Below, piece after piece: positions 55,246-64,000 of a stretch of 64,000 nt of DNA (the first letter of the stretch is position 1; every line of letters begins with the position of its first letter). The stretch lies in the NCBI GenBank assembly GCA_034638255.1, contig JAWPGT010000053.1, positions 93,638-157,637 of the forward strand, written 5' to 3'. The stretch comes from Coprinus comatus. Its lineage: Eukaryota > Basidiomycota > Agaricomycetes > Agaricales > Agaricaceae. The notes beneath the pieces are model-generated. The model had not been told where the DNA came from. It searched no databases and worked only from the letters and a program-made list of their open reading frames with translations. The translations under genes were made by a program, and so were the position numbers.

Positions 55246-57754
55246 CTAGAATCGAGTTAAATCCCTTCCGAAAATCCCTAAGAAAACCATTTAATCCTTA
55301 TCGAATAGAAGAGACTAGATAATACTCACAATTGAGGAACCAATATGTTGGCACCAAGATTCTGAAAATCCACAGTTATTAGCATTCACAAACATATTAA
55401 ATGCCTGGGAAAGGCCAACTGACTTATTCTTCCAACTCAATGTCATTGTGAAATATGCCGAACGCCAAAGTAACCAAGCCACACGACCAGTTTCTTGGGA
55501 TATAAATTTATCTTCTCCTTTATTATCATAAATCGCTTTCCTGTTAAAGAAAAAAAAAAAGTATCATCAAAATATAATTCTTGTTCGAAATAATTGAAAA
55601 AAATAAATAAATTGAAAATTACGAACCAATTTCCTATATATGCTAAACTTCCTTGATTGTGGAATTGGAAAGGTTCTTCATGTTTTTTATCCTTAATCAT
55701 CTTATTAAGTTTCTTGACTAGATATTTTGCTTTTTGACTCGCAACTATACGTATAGGAATAAAACACGTAAATAAATAAAAAAGAAATATCAGGAAGAAA
55801 CGAACCTTGAGCAGTAGCTGGTAACTGAGCATCTTCCATCATTGCTACATCACCAATAGCCCATATATCTGGATTTGGTTCATTCGTATCTTTCATGATA
55901 ACATTTAATTGGTCGTTTGTTATTAGACTTTAAAAGAAATGAGTTTCAGAGATTCTTAGTAGGGTAAAAAAAAAAAAAAAAAATCTGTGTGTATGAAACT
56001 TACGCTGCTCCTTTAGGATGTTTCTTGAGTGTCTTGATATTAGAAATGAGTGGATTCGGTGCTAATCCTGTAGCCCAAACAAGAAGACCAAAAGGAACTT
56101 CAAACAATTTTAAGCAATTAATCAATTGAACGAGTTGGTCGATGGGTGAAAAAGAAAATGTACCTTCTCCTTTCTCTCGCACGAACATTTTACCCTGAGA
56201 TCCTCATTAGCAAGATGAATAAATATATCAAGTTAAATGTAAACAATAAACGTACAGCTTCAACCTTATCAACATGATGTCTTGTCAAGATACTAACTCC
56301 TTCACGAGAAAACATCTTTTCTGTATATCTAAGTATCTACGCAAGTCAGAACACGACGTTAAATATTTCTCGAAGAAAGGATGAAGGAACGACTTACTGG
56401 ACCAAGGATTGATCAAAGGTGCCCAAAATACTATCTGCAACATCATAGACCGTGATTTTTGATAGTTGTTCAAGATGAGGATAATGAATGCGGGCTTCAG
56501 TAGAAAGTAAATCATGCAATTCTGCAGCGAATTCGACACCAGTAGGTCCACCACCTAATTGTATCATACGTTCTTAAGATCCCGAATGGAATATTGATAA
56601 ATGAAACAACGAACCAACAATACAGAAGTTTAAGAGATTACGACGTTCAATATCACTTAACGTTGGCTGGTTTGCCTGTTCAAGACCTTAATCAATTGGT
56701 TAATATTTGTACCTTTTTCTTTCTTCCATGGGGATGGATAAAAAAGATGTACATACATTCAAAGATCCTACCACGTATCTTTCGTGCATCCTTAATATCC
56801 TTCAAAAAGTGTGCATGTTCCTTAACTCCAGGAATATTGAAAGCTGAATAAGTGAAATTACAGGGTCAGATAATAATAAAAAACAAGAGACATCAACTTG
56901 AGAGAGGGATTTTGTTACTCACTTTGAGAATAAGCTCCAACAGCTATGATAAGTTTATCGAAACGTAGAGTGAAGGGTTCGTTTTTCGAAGTACCATGCT
57001 CCATTTCATGAGATGACGTTGGATCAGCAGAATCACCAGTAGGTGGACGTGTTGCAGGCATCTAAATTCTTAACCATCAATGATATCGCTCGAAATTGTA
57101 CTCGAAATTCAAGAGACGAACGCAGATTAGGCGTTTTCGTTCAAAATCTAAAATCATTGGTATGTTAAAATCAAAATCAAAAGTGGAATCAAATGACATA
57201 CCAATTTCATCACACCATGCCTGATAGTACGTCTATATCTCATGTTAGTAAACGGAAGATTCGAGAGATCAGTTATACCGATATAACTCACAACCGCAGG
57301 AACGTATCTCCGAACCTAAGTAAAACATTGATCAATCCGTGATGTGTTATCGAAAACGACGGAAGCAGGGTATACATACCGGTTCAAGCGCTGTTCTGAA
57401 TTCCAATGTTCCAACAGCTGTACTCGCTAACAACGGTGTAAAGTTGAAATATGTATTTGGTGATAAAACCGTCACATCTAAGTACATTACATATACAGGG
57501 TCAGGACACACAACTTCAAAGCGTGTAAGAATAATTGACGTACCATATTTTTCTTTATCAATACCTCTCAAAAGTCCATAACCACCCCATCCTGATCCTA
57601 GTATAACAACTCGTTGCTTATTTCTTGTTGCAGTTGAACTGAAATTGCGACCCTGTCTGTACAAACGTACAACATCAGTTGCGCGCCGTCCTCCAATTGA
57701 TGACGGTGTAGATCCAAAAGCCTTCCTCAACACTGAGGACGTAGAGGTATACAT
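55246..57754 (-). CDS. Alternative (type II) NADH:ubiquinone oxidoreductase, mitochondrial
   Basis: About a dozen short exons on the minus strand, from [14 protein letters not shown] at 57754 to a stop at 55246. The N-terminus is basic and hydroxylated, a likely mitochondrial presequence. The first dinucleotide fold follows, [18 protein letters not shown] (GxGxxG). Then come [56 protein letters not shown], the substrate-side FAD motif [11 protein letters not shown] and the conserved C-terminus [39 protein letters not shown] with the last exon spliced from 55336 and 55280 regions. This single-subunit flavoenzyme oxidises NADH at the inner membrane without proton pumping. No EF-hand insert is seen, so it is of the NDE/NDI type without calcium regulation. 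Exons near 56000-57200 were read only in part. Confidence 0.92.
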
Positions 57755-57780
57755 AAAGTAAGAGGAAGCTTTTAGTGTTG

Positions 57781-58298
57781 GTCACCATGTACTAACCATT
57801 TATAAGTATTTATATAAAAATAGCTTCCTCCGATGACGTCATCGGATTTCTCTCAACACCATTAGTAGTCTTGCGTTCGTCGCATTCGTAATAAACCTAG
57901 TCTTTCCATTCGGGTCTAACCCTTGACCCGGCCCCCTCCGTACCCAATCATATATATCCCGTTCTTCTTCTCATCATCTTGATTCCATCGATTCTCTAAC
58001 CTGGAGTTACGCAAATACCGCCTTGCCGATAGCTCCCTTCTGTGGGATTTGCCCTGGATTTAATAATCTGCCTTTTTCTATGGTATCTTCCTCCAATCAG
58101 AGAGAAGTTCTTATCTACCTCCCTCCTGGATCATCAAGCTAGTAGTGTTCATATCTTACGAACTTCAACTACCAATTTCCCAAGTTCATGGTAATGTCGT
58201 CCAACAATAATAATAATAGTAACTATAATACATCCAACTACGGGTAAAATGCGAACGAAGACATAGTATGTAACTTACAATCCATTTCTCTACATTTA
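57781..58298. other. Spacer with a decayed duplicate of the kinase tail
   Basis: Between 57880 and 58030, sequence such as CGTCGCATTCGTAATAAACCTAGTCTTTCCA and AACCTGGAGTTACGCAAATACCG resembles the coding DNA of the pseudokinase C-terminus (about 58340-58480). The frame is not kept. The rest shows nothing recognisable. A palindrome CCGATGACGTCATCGG lies at about 57829-57844. Confidence 0.45.
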
Positions 58299-60493
58299 TC
58301 AACGACACCTAACTGTCTCATAGATATGTTGTTTCGCAACCTTAATAGCCTGTTTTGTCGCATTTACGATAAAGCGAGCCTTTCCAACTCTGACCCTACC
58401 TTCTACATCCATCCCATCCTCTTCTCTTGCCTGGAGTAACGAAAGCGCCACCATTTCATCCATAGTTAATTTCCTATGCGGCAGCACCTGGGTCTTTACA
58501 TCATCTTGAACACTGGAAATCTTCTGAATTACATCAGCCCCGGATTGCCCAAGTCGAACAGTATCCGGAGTTGCCACAATTTCCAGCTTGTTATCTGGCT
58601 GTACAGAGAGGTATGATGAATCTTCCACCCCACTCTCTGTAGGAATTGGTGGAATTTTGGATGTATATGTATCAGTTTCTTGCCACGGTGCACCTTCTAC
58701 TAATAGGAGCGGGGGTTCTTGTAGGACCACTCCCGAATCATTGAAACCATCGCTGGCCAAAATCTTGACTTTAGATGTCTCTTCCACATCAATTCTGCTT
58801 TGGTTTTGCAGATCATTGACCCACAGAGACACTGTTGAAGGAAAGGGTTGGGTTACTTGGGTATGATTATCAGGATCTTCTTCTTCCATCGAAGATGCAG
58901 AGTCAGCATATTGTGTAGGAGTCGAATCTCCCGACGTTTGTGGACTTTCGGTTATTTCCGCTGATGTCGGACAGGGCCGATATCGCAATCCAAGGATTTC
59001 CAACCAGTTTTCTTCTGAAAGGTCAAGAAAGGTATGTTCTTTGACCGCGAGCCCGCTTAAACGTTGATCAGGATCACAAGCAAGTAACTTAACAACATAT
59101 GTTAGTAGGTTCCCCTTCTGATTGTAGAACAAAACGCACCCCATGCACAAAGTCACGGAAATGATCTTCCTCTTCCGATATAGAGTGTGATGTCAGAACA
59201 ATATCTGTATCGTAAGCCAACTCTCCCAATAATACTCCCAGACACCACCAATCTAGTCGTTTATCATACACAATTGAACCATCGACATCAGGGTTCAACA
59301 GCTCCGGGGCGACATGTTTTGGATTGAAGGTTATAGAATGTCCATCTGCTAACTTCAAGCTGCCAAATGTCATCTCTTGTGCAGAGAGGGTATCATTACT
59401 CCCCAAATCTACAGAAATTAAGTCTGAGATACCAGGAGTGACGGATTGTAACTTTGGCAGTAAATTTGCGCCTTCAAATTTGCTGATCTCGATATGACCT
59501 GAAGAAGTAACCATGATGTTTTTAGGCTCCAAATTGTAGTGAACAATCCCTCGTTTATGAAGGAACAAAAGCCCAAGGGTAACTTCGCACGCCAAAACTT
59601 TGAGGGAGTGGAGGGTATCGTAGTAGGGGCGTGCCCAGGTATTTTTTGATACTGTAAAGGTACCATCTGGATCCAGTTGAGTAATGTTCTGGCCAGTGTA
59701 ACCTTCATTGTAAGGTAGTTTAAACCAAGCTCTAAGTCTTTCGTCTTCCAATGACCGCTCGTAGTAACTCTGAATGCATAAAGGTTTATAATTGAATATG
59801 GATGTAAAAAGCTAGGACACTTACCTGAATAATATACACTTTATCGTCCATATCGCTCATAAAAATGTCGAAAATCTTCTGTACAAATACACTGCCATCC
59901 CTAGCTTCACGAAAGGAAGTAAAAGCAACGTCTCTATGTTCCTGCTGGTCCGAAGGAAATTGGGGTTCTGATTCTTCGACATCCACTTCATCCAACATTT
60001 GAAGTTCCTGACCATCAATTATACTTTCTAGGATCGCCAGCTCCTTATCCACCTTTTCACCATACCCACGAATTGTTTGTCCTCCGCGGTCCTGTTCTTC
60101 ACACCCACACAGAACTCTAACAACACATAACCCACCCTCTCCTCGTCTTCTCACTAAAAAAGACTCTTCTTCCTCCTCTCCATCTTCTCCATGTGGAGCG
60201 ACAAATTTTCTTCCTTCAATCACATATCTTTCCCAAAACTTAGAAGGAAAGAACGACGGCCGGCTGCTAGATCGTGATCTCTCATATTCACAGACTTCCA
60301 AATATCCTTCCGTAATTTCCCTGGCATTATAGTCTTCCGAAACTTCTAATGGTCTTCTTTCCATTAAACGAGTTCCATAATCCTCTTCAGAATCAATATC
60401 CGATCCATCCTCTTGCTCTTGTTCAGATTCTTCAAAAAGCGTGTCCAACACTTTTATATCACTAAGTCCAACCCAACGAAACTTTGAACTCAT
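58299..60493 (-). CDS. Pseudokinase with long N- and C-terminal extensions
   Basis: Three exons, start MSSKFRWVGL at 60493. The N-terminal 200 residues are acidic and disordered (SEQEQEDGSDIDSEEDYG). A divergent kinase N-lobe leads to FVQKIFDIFMSDMDDKVYII, then LHSLKVLACEVTLGLLFLHK. The catalytic loop reads VHYNLEPKNIM, with Asn in place of the HRD Asp. The DFG position reads SKFEGA, so the metal-binding Asp is also lost. In contrast the APE motif (HVAPELLNP) and the F-helix (RLDWWCLGVLLGELAYD) are intact, as is the late AGC/CAMK-like DPDQRLSG. The fold is kept but phosphotransfer is unlikely. The C-terminus of 250 residues is disordered and ends with a basic helix. It may be a scaffold or allosteric regulator; partners are unknown. 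Confidence 0.82.
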
Positions 60494-61129
60494 TTCCAAA
60501 TAGTGATAATATCAAAAAAAGGATGGGAAGAAGAAGAAGAAGAAAAGAAGAAGCGGTAGAATGAGTTTGGCAGGAGATTTGAAGTTGAGCGATGTATCTG
60601 TATTTACCCGATCCCTATGAATGTGGAGAGAGAAATTGAAATGGATGATTGGTTATGAATTTGACGGAGCGTTTCGGAAGTAATTTGTAGTAATCGATGT
60701 ATTAGGGTGTGTTTTGATGAATATATGAATGCTGGATTTACAGAATATGATAGAGTTGATCCTGCCAGAGGAATGAAAATGGTGGATTGTTGTTGAAAAG
60801 AAGGAAGTTTCAACATGGACCCTGGTCAGCCGCGGATGTGTAATCGTATTCCGATCAATTGTTGATCCGTTGATATGATTGGCAAGAAATGTCATTGTTT
60901 ACTCTTGGAAAAAAGGGTCTCGTCACTAATGACTTCATGCACAATTCTAGCGTAATAATTGGGATTTTTTTTAAAACTTTTTTTTAACTCCAAAGTTTCT
61001 CGGCGAGATTACACCGAGATATTATCCAAATCACGCGAAAAGGTTCCCAGCGTTGACATCAGTGATTCGGATCGTCGTAGCATAATTATCCTAAATAATA
61101 CAAAGAAACTAGTAATATTTTCAATCACT
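60494..61129. other. No gene recognised
   Basis: Upstream region of the pseudokinase gene with a (GAA)n-type tract near 60530-60560, followed by the 3' flank of the CBM1 gene. Antisense short frames at 60604-60895 have no resemblance. Confidence 0.5.
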
Positions 61130-62034
61130 TTAAGCGTTTGCGTAAGGGCCGGTATACGCATGAATGGTCTGATCAGCACACCCAGCAGGTGTCTGATATG
61201 AATAAGGACCAAGATTAACATACACATCCTTATTTCCTGCAGCATCCGGGCAAACCAACCAAGCCTAAAATAGTTGCGCTGCATAAGACCACGTTTGTGC
61301 CTAAGAATATCACTATTGGAACTCACGTTATTTTGTGGTCTCGAGATACTAGGATTACTCCATTCAAGGGTATCCCCACTGAATACGAAGGTTCCACTAG
61401 TAGCCGGAGTTGTAGACCAACTCAACTTCAACTTCTTCACAGTACTATCTGCTCTTGGTTCAACAACAGCATAAAGTTTTGAACCACTTCCAGAAGTAGG
61501 TTGTTGAATAAGTTGACCACCTTCAACCGTAAATTGAGCAGCAGTAGCAGGTTCTCCTAAAACTCCATCGGATGCAGTTCGAGTAACTTCTGAGCGAAGA
61601 TATTTGTGGAAATTAGGATCTGCCTAAAGTAGACCGTGAATTTGTTGCTCTCCATGGTGCGAATACCATACATAAAGTACGTACCACTGCTCGAATGAAA
61701 GAGTATCCAGGAACAAGAGTCGCAGATCCATCACCAGCCGTAGTAGTTGAAGTAGGTCCACCACCACCTGTAGTTGTGCTAACGGTGGAACTTGGGCCTC
61801 CAGGAAGACATTGCGAGTACCACTCATGGTTCGATACTGTACAAGTCCATCCACTTGGGCAAGTTGTAGCTCCAGTCCACCCATTACCACCACACTACAG
61901 CGATTATCATTTAGTCTTCTAATATTCAGATATTTAAAATAGAACTAGTACCTGTCCATATTGAGGGGCGTTTGTGCGTTTGCAACACTAGCGAGAGCAA
62001 AGGCAGAAGAAATTAACAAAATACGTTTCGCCAT
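61130..62034 (-). CDS. Secreted CBM1 (cellulose-binding) protein with unknown C-terminal domain, frameshift at the signal-peptide end
   Basis: Exon 1 starts at 62034 with a clear signal peptide ([20 protein letters not shown]). Exon 2 (61894-61685) encodes a fungal CBM1 module, [19 protein letters not shown] and [10 protein letters not shown], with the spaced cysteines and aromatic residues that pack on cellulose. A Gly/Thr/Pro linker, exon 3 (61623-61327) and exon 4 (61264-61130) follow. They form a C-terminal domain with [16 protein letters not shown] and [19 protein letters not shown] that I know only as a frequent CBM1 partner in mushrooms. The signal-peptide frame and the QYGQ|CGG frame differ by two bases at a C-run (ACGCCCCTCAATATG). 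With ACGCCTCAATATG the join would be perfect. Intron signals are otherwise good. Confidence 0.8.
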
Positions 62035-62365
62035 GGTAAGAATGGTATCCGAGTCAGATATTAAAAAGAACGTTGTGTCCTTTTATAACTTTTCAATGAA
62101 TGTATAAATGCCGCAACCGAAGATCTGAGTCTTATACCGAACTTTGTCCTTTACTTCGGCCACGTATGTTAAGGGCGGACCTATATAATTTACGCGAAGT
62201 CGGTGTTCGGTGCAATTTCGGAAAATCGCTAATTGAGTTTCCACAATGCTTAGAGGCATCGAGACTCTCACATGATGCACAACTGATGTTGTTTTCTCCG
62301 CTGTGGGGAAATTCTAGTTGCGAGTTGCAAATTCTATTTTTATGTGAGAAGTAAAATTAGTATGT
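62035..62365. other. No gene recognised
   Basis: The presumed promoter of the CBM1 gene and spacer. Short frames on both strands have no resemblance. Confidence 0.5.
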
Positions 62366-62718
62366 CATGGCTGACTCTAATTCTCCCAATATTGTCCATT
62401 CCGCAAACTTCTCCGAGCTAACCGACTCAGGTTCCAACCAGGCGCCCCTAATAGCACCATATATCACAACACACGGTCACTGCTGGCAGTGATTTCAACA
62501 AAGGAATAGGTTTCTTGGCCAACATTATCGGATACTACCAGACAGGTGAACCTGGTCCACTTAGAGGTCACGCACATGACGTTCTCACTGACTTGTCTGA
62601 TGAGGAAGAGGAAGAGGAAGAGGAAGAGGAAGAGGAAGTTGTACAACGTCCAAGGAGAGGTGGAGCAGGGAGAAGGGTTACTAGAGCAGCCACATATTCG
62701 AGTGATGAAGAAAGTTGA
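62366..62718 (+). pseudogene. Small acidic protein ORF, possibly frameshifted
   Basis: An ATG at about 62366 opens MADSNSPNIVHSANFSELTD, which stops at about 62490. A second frame carries TVTAGSDFNKGIGFLANIIG and a run of about twelve Glu from a (GAGGAA)n tract. It ends at 62718 with a basic RRPRRGG-like patch and YSSDEES. The second frame has no ATG of its own near its start. So the two may be parts of one gene with a missed intron or an indel around GGCGCCCCTAATAG. I recognise no family. Confidence 0.35.
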
Positions 62719-62905
62719 AAAGTTTTGAGTTCTTTTTATGTATGGTGTATATTAGGCTTTTATTCCACATTCTCTCAAACAATCTCGTGGTGGCAAGCTC
62801 ATGCGATTCGAGACACGCAGCACAAACATTTTCTGAGACACCTTTATTCAACGAACAATGTTATAGTACAACATGGTACTGTACACTACGAAAGAGTTGA
62901 TACAA

Positions 62906-63373
62906 TCACGGTATTGGCAGAAGAGTAACATTGACATCCCAAACATTGTCTTCACCACCAACAACTGCAATTTGAATGATTCGCTCATTGGCGAGCTGCC
63001 TAGCGAAAACACCCCCCTCAGCCCACTCTATACCTTCGTGATTAAATTCCCCATCTCCATAAAACGCAGCAAGAGCAACAGAAGCAACGCCTACTGGCCC
63101 AAGGTCATTGGAAATACCAAACCAACGATTGTTGTCAGCGATCCAGTAGCCGAATGCAAGGAGGATATTAGTGTTGTCCACAGGATTGAAGAGACGAAGG
63201 CCGCCAGAAGAGCCTATGTCGCTCATGTTGAGGCTGTAGATGATTGCGTCTCCATCGACAACGAACCCCCAGTTTCCTTGAACTCCAGGCACCGCATTGT
63301 GGATGACAGCCTCGGTTACGTTCAAAGGCACGTCAGGAGGGATATCGATCGTGATGTTGAGAATTTGGACCAT
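62906..63373 (-). CDS. Hypothetical 155-residue protein, weakly fruit-body-lectin-like
   Basis: A single open frame with ATG at 63373. It has alternating beta-strand character (LNITIDIPPDVPLNV, NWGFVVDGDAIIYSLNM) and a central GGLRLFNPVDNT, then LLAFGYWIADNNRWFGI. The GxLR.......VA.G....RW..I spacing recalls the fungal fruit-body lectin fold of cytosolic mushroom defence lectins, but the match is loose and key sugar-binding residues cannot be assigned. There is no signal peptide and no intron. It lies downstream of, and on the same strand as, the CBM1 gene. The ORF is likely real; the lectin label is a guess. Confidence 0.5.
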   Translation of the reverse strand: MVQILNITIDIPPDVPLNVTEAVIHNAVPGVQGNWGFVVDGDAIIYSLNMSDIGSSGGLRLFNPVDNTNILLAFGYWIADNNRWFGISNDLGPVGVASVALAAFYGDGEFNHEGIEWAEGGVFARQLANERIIQIAVVGGEDNVWDVNVTLLPIP

Positions 63374-64000
63374 TCTAATAGGTGTGCAAGGTGAATATAA
63401 CGTCCGAGAGTTTTATGAGAAAGATTGGTGAAAACACACCTGTGTGCGCAGTAATACAAAGTGTACTGGAGAAAGAGAAGGAGAAAATGGTAGGGCTTTT
63501 ATATGCGGTTGGGTTTCGTTATCTGTTTCGAATTTCAAGTATGTTGGTTAGTAAATATCTTACAAATTGTGATTTTTGCTGAGTTCCGATAATAGTAGTA
63601 GAGTATTGGAGATATTCGATACTTGCTGTCCGTTATCGCTGGGTCTGCTCGGTTCAAACGATAGACACTTCTTCCAAATTATGGAGTCTGTGTCAGGAGT
63701 TGACGAATAGTTAATATGACAACTCTCATGACTCTGATCTTCATCGCACATATACATTTCCCCTCCTTTCTTGAGTATCAAGAATTATATACAGAAGATG
63801 TCCTGAGCTTAATGCCAACGTAATACCTAAATTGTCCGTTTTTCCTGATACCGAATGACCCACCTGTCAAACCCATCTCATGGTATTGGCCCAGTACCAG
63901 ACCTAATTAAGCCCTTTCAGACGCTTTCCCTCGCAGATAGTTAATGGGACATTAAACGCCCAACACGTAAATTAATATACTGCGGTTCAGAACCACCACC
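63374..64000. other. No gene recognised
   Basis: The upstream flank of the lectin-like ORF. Short frames on either strand have no family resemblance. Confidence 0.5.

Overview
The window looks like nuclear DNA of a filamentous basidiomycete, most likely a mushroom-forming Agaricomycete. The genes are intron-rich, with short GT..AG introns of about 48-95 nt. The gene families are typical of that group: Skt5-type chitin synthase activator, 7TM membrane protein, NACHT STAND NTPases, FunK1 kinase relic, DUF6532, Plavaka transposase, CBM1 secreted protein and alternative NADH dehydrogenase. There are no operons, ribosome binding sites or CRISPR arrays.

Layout. 1-7.5 kb is gene-poor: a FunK1 kinase relic, a solo retrotransposon repeat and one small three-exon Cys-rich membrane gene. 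7.5-11.3 kb holds a 7TM gene followed by an SKT5/CHS4-like gene. 13.4-24.2 kb is a head-to-tail array of three RAD52 family genes; the middle copy is split by a complete Ngaro-type tyrosine-recombinase retrotransposon of 5,963 bp. 25.2-28.8 kb (minus) is a gene that splices in frame into one STAND protein with two NACHT domains; it carries a 145-bp tandem duplication over the second P-loop. 30.0-32.0 kb is a damaged STN1-like telomere gene. 33.8-35.8 kb is an EamA-type transporter. 36-38.6 kb is a graveyard of double-NACHT fragments, one split by a solo repeat. 38.7-39.4 kb is a small single-pass membrane protein. 41.7-47.1 kb is a divergent DUF6532 gene / Plavaka transposase pair, both open. 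47.9-51.3 kb is a large acidic orphan with internal repeats. 53.5-64 kb is a more conserved block: initiator tRNA-Met, a WH1-CRIB protein, an external-type NADH dehydrogenase, a pseudokinase, a CBM1 secreted protein and a lectin-like ORF.

Main points. (1) The Ngaro-type element has textbook A1-ORFs-B1-A2-B2 repeats, and three about 400-bp repeats elsewhere are solo A-B units of related elements. They are the equivalent of solo LTRs, and two insertion sites can be checked in this window and show no target duplication. (2) The tandem double-NACHT architecture, with a frame-breaking P-loop duplication, looks unusual. (3) Several genes (SKT5, STN1, the 47.9-kb orphan, CBM1) carry small frameshifts, some in C-runs. 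These are either real decay or uncorrected assembly indels and should be checked against reads. All functional calls come from reading the sequence; no search was run.
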